Positions 25,740-34,013 of a stretch of 64,000 nt of DNA are shown one piece after another (position 1 is the first letter of the stretch; the number at the start of each line of letters is the position of its first letter). The stretch comes from CBDDKZ01 sp965230415 (lineage in GTDB: Bacteria > Bacteroidota > Bacteroidia > Cytophagales > JAAEPT01). Both the position numbers and the translations under genes were made by a program. The notes beneath the pieces are model-generated. The model did no database searches. It saw only the letters and a list, made by a program, of their open reading frames with translations, and was not told the DNA's origin. The stretch spans positions 4,836,001 through 4,900,000 of the forward strand of contig CBDDKZ010000005.1 in assembly GCA_965230415.1 (NCBI GenBank), in the 5' to 3' direction.

Positions 25740-28109
25740 TTATTTGCTAAAAAGCGAGACAGTGATTTCCTGACCGGTAGGATGCTCTTTTCCATTATGA
25801 AATTCGTAACCGGCGTAAGACTGCTCTTCATCCAATTTCTGATTATTTCTTGAAAAAACTGAAATCAAATTTGCCTGTGTTTCAAGAGCTCTTAAATAGG
25901 CTAAAATTTTAGCATTGATGTAGTTATCTCCATTATTATCTAATACCTCATCCAGGGTATATATTTCGTTATCCAGGTAAAGCGTGATGTTATTAGGTTT
26001 TCCGAACTCATTTTTATATTTGATTGTAATATTATTGCTTGCCGAGGCTTCATTGGCATGACAAACAATTTTCACAAAAATGGAATCACCACCTATCTTT
26101 TGGGAGCGTAGTGAATCCGCAAGAACGCATATAACGTTACCTATCAATTCGTTGGATAACCTGGAGCCCTCGTAACTAAATTTATCCATTGGATAAGTCC
26201 TGAATTGGGTTCCTAAGGCGTATTCCCCTGAGTGATGTGTAAATTTAATTTGTGTAAGAACGTCGTTTGAGTTCAATACTTTATAATTGTAACGAATTCC
26301 CGAATACTTGGCATGACCGTATTGCTTCAGCGATATTTCTTCTAACAAATTTTGCACTATTTTGAATTGTTCATTTTGGTTGCTTTCATTTGTCCAGTGG
26401 AAGTCTTCAAAATAACTCGGGCAAATATTCTCAGCACCATCAAAATGTGACAACATAAGTTGCTCTTCGGCACTTCTATTTTTATTTATCTGATAGATGC
26501 TGTCACATTTTCTGCGTGCAAGTCCAAGGCTTTTTTTAAACTTGGTCATTTGAAACCAGGAAGAAGTAATTCTGCTATGTTCTTTCAGCGCAGGACTATA
26601 ATTGCCCCAGTTGAAATAATCGTTCTCCATATATAATAAATCCATTAACTGCATGTAGTCATTCAATGAAACTTCCCTTAATGTGGTCTTTTTGCGAAAA
26701 AGTTTAATTTTATCGTCTTGTTCTGCCTTTACAAGGTTATTCAGGAGGTAAATAGAATCACAGACCTGAATCATTTCTCTTTTTAATTCTTCAGCTCGTT
26801 TACTTTGCCAGTTGCCATGCTCTTTTCTTATTTCTGCTATGAATTTGGCTAAAAGCACGATAGATTTTACCCAAATTCGTTCTCTGGGCGTAGCTTCCGA
26901 AAAATTTGCAAAGCGATTTTCCCGTTTTTCAGGGTCCTGAATATTATATCGAAAATGCTTATCGGTATACAGTCTATAAAAATTGATTATATGTTCGGGA
27001 TTTCGGCCGAGTGTATTGAAGAAATGTTCGTATACATGAATGAAATCGTCAATAAAATCCGTGCTTTTATCAAAGTCCACATCCGACTTGGTATATATTT
27101 CGCTTCCCTCAATGATGTAATTACCATTCTTCATAACGAAATCGTGCCTGTTTTTTTCTACATAAATGACACGTTCTATAGGCGCATCTTTTGCTATTGA
27201 AAGTGTCTTTCGAATGAGCTCACTATTTGGGTAAATTATTCCAAACCGATTAATGTCTATAGTTTTATTTATTTCCTTAAATGTTCTGATATTCAAAAGG
27301 CCGTTAAAAGGAATGTACCAATGATTATTTTTGCTATTCAGGCCACCATGATAAAGTCCAGCCAGACGATTGTTATACTCCATTATCATGGGAGTACCTA
27401 CGAGCAGGTTTGTGGGATTCTCGATTCTACAGGGTACTATCGGAAATTTGTAAGGATCTATTACTCCGGTAGATTTTATGGCATCAATATCGGTTTTTGT
27501 AATGAAATCTGATAATTTGTTTCCGTTGCCATATACTTTAGGGTATACGCGTGTTTCCTGGTAAATACTGTTAAGCTCCTGCCCTACTGCATTTTTTGAA
27601 TGTTTACCGTTATCTTCCTCTATCCTAAGCGTATAAGTTGGAACCTTGTTGATTTTATTTCCACGATCTCGGTTATTTAGCGGAATTCCTTCGGTGTTGG
27701 GGAGGCCGTCAAGATCAAAGTAAACAAGGTCTCGTTTGAGGTCGAATTTCAGTTGTATTGCATTATTTTTGGAATAAGAATATATGCGGTCGTTTCGGTA
27801 ATCATAAATCTTCTTAACATAACCTAAATCTTCGTTGGATTCCAATTTGTAATTGACATTGGCACAGGAGAAAAAACCATGTGCCGGAGTAAGCAAACCT
27901 TGATGGTCAGATACTTTGATGGCCAATTGTACAACCTCATACCTACTATTCTTGGATGCAATAACAATTTTATAGGTATTTTGCTTCCAAAAATTTGATT
28001 TACTTGATGAAGGAGCATTTTCATTGTATCCGCTTTTGTTTTGCGAAAGGGACATGCCACAAACAAGTAATGCTATTATAAATAGCATAGCACGCAGGTC
28101 TAAAGTCAT
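25740..28109 (-). CDS. Large exported protein with a chymotrypsin-like pseudoprotease region
   Basis: A 789-residue protein with signal peptide (residues 1-22, SLSQ). The first third resembles a chymotrypsin-fold protease. GLLTPAHGF places His77 where proteases have TAAHC; RDLVYFDLD places Asp127 where the catalytic Asp is expected. NLLVGTPMIMEYNNRLAGLYHGG (234-256) mirrors the GDSGGP strand but has Val237 instead of Ser. Spacings (50 and 110 residues) suit that fold. The rest is helical, with a C-terminal domain (about 640-789) that loosely recalls an OmpA-like layout (ADSLRSQKIGGDSIFVKIV). No family is recognised. It starts 6 nt after the stop of the next gene, an anchored partner candidate. 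Confidence 0.6.
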   Translation of the reverse strand: MTLDLRAMLFIIALLVCGMSLSQNKSGYNENAPSSSKSNFWKQNTYKIVIASKNSRYEVVQLAIKVSDHQGLLTPAHGFFSCANVNYKLESNEDLGYVKKIYDYRNDRIYSYSKNNAIQLKFDLKRDLVYFDLDGLPNTEGIPLNNRDRGNKINKVPTYTLRIEEDNGKHSKNAVGQELNSIYQETRVYPKVYGNGNKLSDFITKTDIDAIKSTGVIDPYKFPIVPCRIENPTNLLVGTPMIMEYNNRLAGLYHGGLNSKNNHWYIPFNGLLNIRTFKEINKTIDINRFGIIYPNSELIRKTLSIAKDAPIERVIYVEKNRHDFVMKNGNYIIEGSEIYTKSDVDFDKSTDFIDDFIHVYEHFFNTLGRNPEHIINFYRLYTDKHFRYNIQDPEKRENRFANFSEATPRERIWVKSIVLLAKFIAEIRKEHGNWQSKRAEELKREMIQVCDSIYLLNNLVKAEQDDKIKLFRKKTTLREVSLNDYMQLMDLLYMENDYFNWGNYSPALKEHSRITSSWFQMTKFKKSLGLARRKCDSIYQINKNRSAEEQLMLSHFDGAENICPSYFEDFHWTNESNQNEQFKIVQNLLEEISLKQYGHAKYSGIRYNYKVLNSNDVLTQIKFTHHSGEYALGTQFRTYPMDKFSYEGSRLSNELIGNVICVLADSLRSQKIGGDSIFVKIVCHANEASASNNITIKYKNEFGKPNNITLYLDNEIYTLDEVLDNNGDNYINAKILAYLRALETQANLISVFSRNNQKLDEEQSYAGYEFHNGKEHPTGQEITVSLFSK

Positions 28110-28115
28110 ATTTAG

Positions 28116-29021
28116 TTATTCTTCTATGGAAACCTCAATAAGGTCACGCGATTTCGAAATCGTATCATTCTGTCCCTCATTCTTTTGAATTAAGGTACTT
28201 CTTAATTCAATTTCCGATTTGGTGTAGAAACCATTTTTAGAGTCGAACAGGTAACTTCCTCTGCCTTCAATATGTAACCATATATTAGTACTTATTTCTA
28301 TAGGACTCTCCGTAATGTATATCCTGGAAGTTAATTTAGAGCACTTCATATTATTAACGCTGCTTTCGCCTACATATTGAATTTCGTTAACACCTTTATG
28401 AATACTGTTTTTACCCTCAAAGTAATAAGGATACTTAATATCAATTTTTTCTTTCTGGCCTACTTTGAGGTTCTTTGTAGGTAGTGGAAATATGAAATAT
28501 ACAATGTTACCTTCTTGCTTTTTTCTTTTGAAGTGCCCGTTTTCTTTCATTTCGGGAATACTATAGCTTTGATTTACTGCTTCTATTCTTTTTAGTTGCT
28601 CGCCGTTACTTTGATCGTAAGTGGTTTGATTAGGTTCTACATTTAAAAGTGAAAACCTGGCCAGCCCCTTATTTTTTGCATGAATGATAATGTCTCCTAC
28701 GGCAAAAATTTGTAGAAGCGGGTGTGGTTCGTACTCGAAAAAACCTCCTGAATTTTCACCTTCGAGTGAGTGTGCATAGGAATAGTGATATTTGTTACCC
28801 TGTGACAAATCCCATCTGAAGTTGTGTATTTCCTGAGCATTTTTACCTTTTGATTGATTAGCTGTTGATTTTTCTGTTGATTTATTTTCTTTTACAATTT
28901 CTTCTTCCGCTAATTCCACCTGATCATTTAATAATATCCAGTAAAAAAAGTATGAAAACCCTGCAATCAGGACAATAGATATTACAATAGTGTTTATTCT
29001 TTTAAAGCGGTTTTGATTCAT
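28116..29021 (-). CDS. Membrane-anchored periplasmic protein of unknown function
   Basis: A 301-residue protein. The N-terminus MNQNRFKRINTIVISIV leads into one membrane helix (about 8-30), then a charged linker and a beta-rich domain (about 65-301; HYSYAHSLEGENSGG, DIKYPYYFEGKNSIHKGVNEI, IWLHIEGRGSYLFD). It resembles periplasmic proteins that report on a quantity such as a DUF6263-type fold, but I do not recognise it with confidence. The ATG at 29021 is preferred over a TTG ten codons upstream. The pseudoprotease gene begins 6 nt after its stop, so the pair is probably an operon and may act as a complex. Confidence 0.6.
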   Translation of the reverse strand: MNQNRFKRINTIVISIVLIAGFSYFFYWILLNDQVELAEEEIVKENKSTEKSTANQSKGKNAQEIHNFRWDLSQGNKYHYSYAHSLEGENSGGFFEYEPHPLLQIFAVGDIIIHAKNKGLARFSLLNVEPNQTTYDQSNGEQLKRIEAVNQSYSIPEMKENGHFKRKKQEGNIVYFIFPLPTKNLKVGQKEKIDIKYPYYFEGKNSIHKGVNEIQYVGESSVNNMKCSKLTSRIYITESPIEISTNIWLHIEGRGSYLFDSKNGFYTKSEIELRSTLIQKNEGQNDTISKSRDLIEVSIEE

Positions 29022-29116
29022 ATAAGCTAATTTGACATTAAAAGTAATCAATCTTGTTTATTAATATAGTAAGAATAACTAAAATATTAAGTCAAGCTCG
29101 CTATCGTATTACCTGT

Positions 29117-29899
29117 TTAGTATTGAACGTCCTTTAGCATTAATCCCGAAGCGGGCGCCATTGGAGCAATTATACCTTCACCTCCATGACTTAGTGATCT
29201 CTTAATTTGATCCAAACTCAAAATACCTTTGCCAACTTCAAAAACCGCACCCATCATAAGCCTCACCTGATGTCGCATGAACCCTTTTCCCCTGACTACA
29301 AATAAATAGCTGTTTTCAGGAAAAAAGTTCGCTTGAATTTCATTATTTTCCGCAATATAACATGCTTCAATGTTGCGTTCGAAAGCATCACTTTTAGTAG
29401 GTTTGTAGCAAAACTGCTGAAAATTATGACTGCCTTCAAATAGATGAGCACAAGCTTTCATTTGGGCAAGATTCAACTCTTCCAATATATTTGTCATAAT
29501 AAATGCACAAAAAGGATGATTCCTTTCTCCATACGAAAAGAGGTACCTGTATTCTTTTTGTACTACATCATTTATGATATTAAATTGATATGAAACCTGT
29601 TTAATGGTGTGCACAGAAATGTCAGGTGGCAAGTGTTTATTTAATTTCAACAGAAGATAGTCCGCATCGACTTCTTTACGAGAAAACAATTCGAAGTAGC
29701 TACAATCGGCTGAGACCATTGCATCTGTTCTACTACTACCTAACGTTTTAAACGAATCGTGGTCCAATATAAATGCGATGGTTCTATCTATCATTCCCTG
29801 TACTGTTTTAACATCTTGTTGCTTTTGCCAACCATGATAGCGAAAACCTAAATATTGCACCTTGATCAAATAACAATAATAACCTTTATCCCTTTTCAT
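29117..29899 (-). CDS. truA: TruA-family tRNA pseudouridine synthase
   Basis: A 260-residue protein with the TruA fold. VQYLGFRYHGWQKQ at about 14-27 is the N-terminal RNA-binding strand, SSRTDAMVSA at about 55-64 holds catalytic Asp59 (the usual sequence is GRTDAGVHA), and GKGFMRHQVRLMMGAVFEVG at about 204-223 is the C-terminal catalytic signature. It should isomerise U38-40 in tRNA anticodon stems. The catalytic loop differs from canonical TruA (Ser-Ser and Met-Val-Ser), so this could be a paralogue with altered substrate. It is not part of an obvious operon. Confidence 0.82.
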   Translation of the reverse strand: MKRDKGYYCYLIKVQYLGFRYHGWQKQQDVKTVQGMIDRTIAFILDHDSFKTLGSSRTDAMVSADCSYFELFSRKEVDADYLLLKLNKHLPPDISVHTIKQVSYQFNIINDVVQKEYRYLFSYGERNHPFCAFIMTNILEELNLAQMKACAHLFEGSHNFQQFCYKPTKSDAFERNIEACYIAENNEIQANFFPENSYLFVVRGKGFMRHQVRLMMGAVFEVGKGILSLDQIKRSLSHGGEGIIAPMAPASGLMLKDVQY

Positions 29900-30163
29900 A
29901 TGAAGTAATTAGAGTGTTGCTATATTTATCACTTACGGGAACAACGCTGTATACCTTGGAGATTTTTTATGCTAATAATTGGGAGGCAAAGATAATCTTA
30001 ATTTGAAATTTAATTCCAAATGCTAATTCTAAAGTACTTGCTTCACAAGGAATTCGAAGTGAAAACTTGTGTTTTTCAAGGTAATATATTAAATTATATG
30101 TTCAAAAATTTTTAAATGCTGATTGATTGCAATTTTACTAGTTGATAAAAAAACGGAATTACT

Positions 30164-31450
30164 ATGAAAGAAAAGGAGAGCTTTAATTTTGAAATCTTAA
30201 TCGTTGATGAGAACGGAAGTGCTGAAATTTCAACGGCTAAGTCCATGGCCATGGGGTTATGTTACTCTGATAAACTTTGGAAAAAATCTGATATAAAAAC
30301 TACTTCAAAAAGTGCTACCATTCAAGATAAGAGTCTGGGTATTACCGTAACGGTAAATGAGATTAGCCCAAGCGATTCAGAGGAAGTTGCCTTCACTTTG
30401 TTAGTTTCGGGAAGTGCGATTGAAAAGGTTGAAGCATTTAGAGAGGATCTTTTTGCACACATAAATCACAAACTTGGTTTTGAAACCATTCGAATAATTT
30501 CTGATGAAATATCAGCAAATTTAAGCCTGGCTATATATCCACTTATCAAAGAATCTGAAAATGCACTAAGAAAATATTTAGCGAAATACTTCGTTTTAAG
30601 CGATGGAATTTCATGGTGGGAACATATAGCTCCTGCTTCTTTAGTAAGCACCGTTAAAAAAAGAAGCGAAGAGATTGCGTTGTTTGGAAGTGGAGTTGAA
30701 ACTGATATTACGCTTACTAATTTCGATGAATTAACCGATCTTGTTGAAAAAAGTGATTTGAGCGCAACCTTCATAAACAGCTGGAAACAATTGGGCGAGA
30801 TCAAATTAAAAGTTGAACACAACAGTATATTTGATCTTGAAGATTTTAATTCGGCCAACAATCTTTCCAAGCTCATTTGTAACGAATTATTGAAGAGCGA
30901 ATCACTACTTGGGAAACAGAAAAGTAGTGTTACTAAAACAAAAGTGTCTGCGGCTAAGAAGGAAAAACCTGCCCCGGTAAAAGCGCAGACCAAGGCAAAG
31001 CCAGCACCAAAAGCTGAGGTAAAACCTGCTGTTCCTAAGGAGGAAATTGAAGTTGAAGCTCCAAAGGTAGAGGCGCCTAAGGTGGAAGAGAAAAAGCCCG
31101 CTCCAGCTCCGGTTAAAGAAGCCCCAAAAGTTGTTGAAGAGAAGAAAGAAGAACCTGTTCCTACTCCTGCTCCTGCTCCTGTTGCCGAGAAGAAAGAAGA
31201 GTCTAAAAAAACGAGTGGAGATTTTCAGTTTATAACTGAAGACGAACTCGTTGCCGAATTGAAGCAAGCAGAAACAGGTGCCAAATTTGTTGACCTGAAA
31301 ATGTTTGTAACTGAAACACTGGCAGACAAGGGGTATGCTTTTGGGCCTGCTTATTCTTTGGCTAAAACTTTAGATGCAAAGGGAGTGGTAAAAATATACG
31401 ATACCACCAATGAATCCGGTTTTACAGTGAAGGCGATAAGCACAAACTAG
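30164..31450 (+). CDS. Swt1/HEPN-like domain protein with Pro/Ala/Lys linker
   Basis: A 428-residue cytoplasmic protein in three parts. Residues 1-120 are an unrecognised alpha/beta domain. Residues about 121-250 resemble the Swt1/APEA HEPN group: IYPLIKESENALRKYLAKYF, then ISWWEHIAP, TLTNFDELTDLVEK, and LGEIKLKVEHNSIF, which sits where HEPN RNases have R-x4-H. Here Lys214-x4-His219 replaces Arg. Residues about 255-345 are a low-complexity Lys/Pro/Ala/Glu linker. Residues about 350-428 are a small domain (DELVAELKQAETGAKFVDLK). HEPN domains can be RNases or binding modules; the Lys substitution suggests weak or no cleavage. It is monocistronic with a terminator. Confidence 0.6.
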   Translation: MKEKESFNFEILIVDENGSAEISTAKSMAMGLCYSDKLWKKSDIKTTSKSATIQDKSLGITVTVNEISPSDSEEVAFTLLVSGSAIEKVEAFREDLFAHINHKLGFETIRIISDEISANLSLAIYPLIKESENALRKYLAKYFVLSDGISWWEHIAPASLVSTVKKRSEEIALFGSGVETDITLTNFDELTDLVEKSDLSATFINSWKQLGEIKLKVEHNSIFDLEDFNSANNLSKLICNELLKSESLLGKQKSSVTKTKVSAAKKEKPAPVKAQTKAKPAPKAEVKPAVPKEEIEVEAPKVEAPKVEEKKPAPAPVKEAPKVVEEKKEEPVPTPAPAPVAEKKEESKKTSGDFQFITEDELVAELKQAETGAKFVDLKMFVTETLADKGYAFGPAYSLAKTLDAKGVVKIYDTTNESGFTVKAISTN

Positions 31451-31476
31451 ATCAATAGCCTTAGATTTAAATAACC

Positions 31477-31503
31477 ATGCCACCTCATTGAGGTGGCTTT
31501 TTG
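31477..31503 (+). terminator. Rho-independent terminator
   Basis: GCCACCTC (31479-31486) pairs with GAGGTGGC (31490-31497), an 8-bp GC-rich stem followed by TTTTTG. It ends the HEPN-like gene. Confidence 0.85.
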
Positions 31504-31685
31504 TGCTATGAATAAGTATTTTAGATACTTCAATTCGAATAAGCCGAAATCGACATTGGCTGATACAAGCGCGTTTAATTAAATAATGCTTCTTTAAATC
31601 AGAAATTAGCGCATTGGCTCAATGACTACCTGATTGGTATTTTTCTTATGCATTTTTGTTACCTTAAGTATTAAACATCATTAAA

Positions 31686-32654
31686 ATGAATCTAACTAAA
31701 ACTTTTACGCAACTACTACTTATCGTTCTTTCAGTTCAGTCAATGGCACAAAACCTGGTCAAGAACGGATCTTTTGAAAACTATACTGAGCTTCCTACTG
31801 AACAAAGTCAGTGGCACCTTTGCAATGGATGGTTTACTGCCGCTGCTACTACCGAAGACCCTGATGGAAATCCTGACTATTTTCATGTGGATGGGAGTTT
31901 TCCAGTGCAGCTGCCATCAACTTCGCCAGCCTACGTGGAACCACATTCGGGCGACGCAGTTATGGGGTTTTTAGCTTATCATGAAAACAATGGTACAGAT
32001 GAAGTCAGAGAATACCTTGTAACGAAATTATTCGAACCATTGGAGGTTGGTAAATCGTATCAGGTTACATTTTACCTGACCAACGGTTCTGATCAACATG
32101 GATATAGATACAGCATTAATATGTTAGGCGTCAATTTAACTACTGATGCTCCCCAACAAACTGGTTTTTCTCATCTTGATGTAATACCAACAGTCGGCTC
32201 GGTAGAGAATATCTTCTACACAGATTGGCAAAAATATTCTTTTGTAACAAGAGTAACCGAGCCTTTCCAGTATTTGACAATAGGTTGTTTTGGATCTAAT
32301 AATGAAGTAACACCAGAATTAGTTTCAAATGGGCCTTTTCACGGTGCCTATTATTATGTCGATGACGTTAGTGTGAAAGAAGTAGAAGACAACCTTACCG
32401 ATGTAGAAAATCCGCTAAAAGAAAGTAATTTCAATTTATACCCTACTCAGACTCAAAAAGAGATTACGGTTGAATGTACAGCGGAAACAAAAAATGCAAA
32501 TTATCAAATTTATGATGGATTGGGAAATTTGATGAGTAAAGGAACCTTTAATACAAAACAAACTATTGATGTTTCTCATCTTGTACCGGGCGTTTATTTT
32601 ATTAATTGTACAACACAAACAGGTCAGCGAACAATGAAATTTTCAAAAGATTAA
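31686..32654 (+). CDS. T9SS-exported carbohydrate-binding-like protein (type A sorting domain)
   Basis: A 322-residue protein. The signal peptide ends SMAQ-NLV. NLVKNGSFENYTELP begins a jelly-roll module typical of surface carbohydrate-binding-like domains, extending to YYYVDDVSVKEVE near residue 233. The C-terminal 70 residues (NLYPTQTQKEITVE, IYDGLGNLMSKG, GVYFINCT) are a type A T9SS sorting domain. It is therefore exported and released or attached outside. No catalytic site is seen, so a binding role is likely. It stands alone ahead of a shared terminator. Confidence 0.8.
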   Translation: MNLTKTFTQLLLIVLSVQSMAQNLVKNGSFENYTELPTEQSQWHLCNGWFTAAATTEDPDGNPDYFHVDGSFPVQLPSTSPAYVEPHSGDAVMGFLAYHENNGTDEVREYLVTKLFEPLEVGKSYQVTFYLTNGSDQHGYRYSINMLGVNLTTDAPQQTGFSHLDVIPTVGSVENIFYTDWQKYSFVTRVTEPFQYLTIGCFGSNNEVTPELVSNGPFHGAYYYVDDVSVKEVEDNLTDVENPLKESNFNLYPTQTQKEITVECTAETKNANYQIYDGLGNLMSKGTFNTKQTIDVSHLVPGVYFINCTTQTGQRTMKFSKD

Positions 32655-32674
32655 GACTTTAATCTAAATTAAAA

Positions 32675-32710
32675 AAGAGCGGGTCCGGGTTTAATGGGCT
32701 CGCTCTCTTA
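32675..32710 (-). terminator. Terminator between convergent genes
   Basis: An 11-bp imperfect stem (AGAGCG at about 32676 with CGCTCT, extended by wobble pairs). The A run on its left becomes a T run on the minus strand, so it mainly serves the SRPBCC gene, with possible use from the plus strand. Confidence 0.65.
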
Positions 32711-32769
32711 TAATTATTGTTCAAAAATTGATTATTGAGAATGATGTTGGGTTCTTCTTAGGGCTAGAT

Positions 32770-33354
32770 TCAAATATTTTTGTACTTTTTCTTTAATTCT
32801 TTCATGTCTACATTTTTTTCTCCTGTTTCCATGAAATGTTTATAGGCTAAAAGCGTTTCTTTGTTCCCTTTTTTCAGCTTACCTTTTGCAAGTGGCGTCA
32901 TAAAACCAGGGTCGAGACGAAATTCACTTTTAACATAAATAACTGTTTTACCTTCATTATTTTGCTTCACACCAAAGGTATTAAAGAATTTGTGTACAGG
33001 AAAATTGGTAGCTTTGGTAACATCGTATTTGTAATATTGCCCTTCAACGTATTCCACAATTTTTTCAACGACGACAATGTCCTTCTTACCATTCTCAATG
33101 GTACACTCACGCTCACACCCATTGTAAGCTTCGATCTTACTGTCATTTACAGGTTTGGAGCTGGTAACAGACGTATGAAAGTCGCCGACATCACCATAGC
33201 TGTTAAGTACATCCCAAGCCTGATCAGGACTCACATTCACGGTTAGTTCATAAGCTGTTGTTGTTAATTTTTTCATTTTTTGGGCATAAGTAAATGAACA
33301 TACAAATAGTTGTAAGACAAGCAGTGTTTTTAATTTTAATAATAAAGTATTCAT
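32770..33354 (-). CDS. Exported SRPBCC-family protein
   Basis: A 194-residue protein with a signal peptide (1-24, FTYAQ-KMK), so periplasmic or secreted. The body has the START/polyketide-cyclase (SRPBCC) pattern: LTVNVSPDQAWDVLNSYGDVGDF near the N-terminus, then ECTIENGK and a C-terminal helix with KGKLKKGNKETLLAYK. These helix-grip folds bind hydrophobic ligands. The next gene upstream on the same strand, 30 bp away, encodes a second SRPBCC protein without a signal, so they may handle a shared ligand on two sides of the membrane (inference). Confidence 0.75.
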   Translation of the reverse strand: MNTLLLKLKTLLVLQLFVCSFTYAQKMKKLTTTAYELTVNVSPDQAWDVLNSYGDVGDFHTSVTSSKPVNDSKIEAYNGCERECTIENGKKDIVVVEKIVEYVEGQYYKYDVTKATNFPVHKFFNTFGVKQNNEGKTVIYVKSEFRLDPGFMTPLAKGKLKKGNKETLLAYKHFMETGEKNVDMKELKKKYKNI

Positions 33355-33384
33355 AATGATATTATTTTAAGATTCGAGAATTAA

Positions 33385-33882
33385 TTAAGCTGCAATTTGA
33401 TTGTTGAGTAAGACATTAATATCGATGACATCGATACCGGTTTCTACGTGTAATTTTAATCCTTTAAGCAGCTCTTCTATTGATTTTTCGAGTTGCTTTT
33501 TGATAATAATCCCATTCATCATTTTTCCAACCCATCCAAGTTTTGTGTCGTAACTAAGGTCGATTAATACCAAAGTACCTGAGTCCTTTTGTCTTAATTC
33601 GATGTTGACCTTGAAGTTCTTTAGAGGTGGTGCTTTTTCTATAGGTAGCACCTTGAATGAAATCGAATTACCCTCTGACCAATTGGTAGCAGTTTCGGAT
33701 ATTTTGCCGCTAGGATAAAACTCGCATATCCTGGAAGCTCCTACCCCACTTTTGGCATCGCTGGTGTAATAAGAATTACTAACACCAGGATTGAATTTAT
33801 GTACACTACCCAGGTTGGATATGATATTCCAAACTTCAATTTTTGAAGCCTTAATTGTTATTTGATTTTGTAATGAAGTCAT
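33385..33882 (-). CDS. Cytoplasmic SRPBCC-family protein
   Basis: A 165-residue protein without a signal peptide. ITIKASKIEVWNIISNLGSVHKFNPG and LVLIDLSYDTKLGWVGKMMNG fit the SRPBCC helix-grip fold with a hydrophobic ligand cavity. It is likely co-transcribed with the exported SRPBCC gene downstream. Ligand and function are unknown. The C-terminal ~25 residues after the long helix are variable. Confidence 0.8.
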   Translation of the reverse strand: MTSLQNQITIKASKIEVWNIISNLGSVHKFNPGVSNSYYTSDAKSGVGASRICEFYPSGKISETATNWSEGNSISFKVLPIEKAPPLKNFKVNIELRQKDSGTLVLIDLSYDTKLGWVGKMMNGIIIKKQLEKSIEELLKGLKLHVETGIDVIDINVLLNNQIAA

Positions 33883-34013
33883 GTCCTTAATAGTTTATGT
33901 TTCAAACATACACCAAGGAATACATGGACTTTAAAAAATGGGTTAAATGGGAAAGTATGAGCATTCAGAACAAAAAAAATGTTACCAATGGGAGGTTTGT
34001 TACGAATGGGAAG

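Noticed and set aside
30905..31267. A 120-codon minus-strand frame rich in Arg, Phe and Leu
   Set aside because: It is the antisense reading of the Lys/Pro/Ala-rich linker of the HEPN-like gene and has no family-like sequence.
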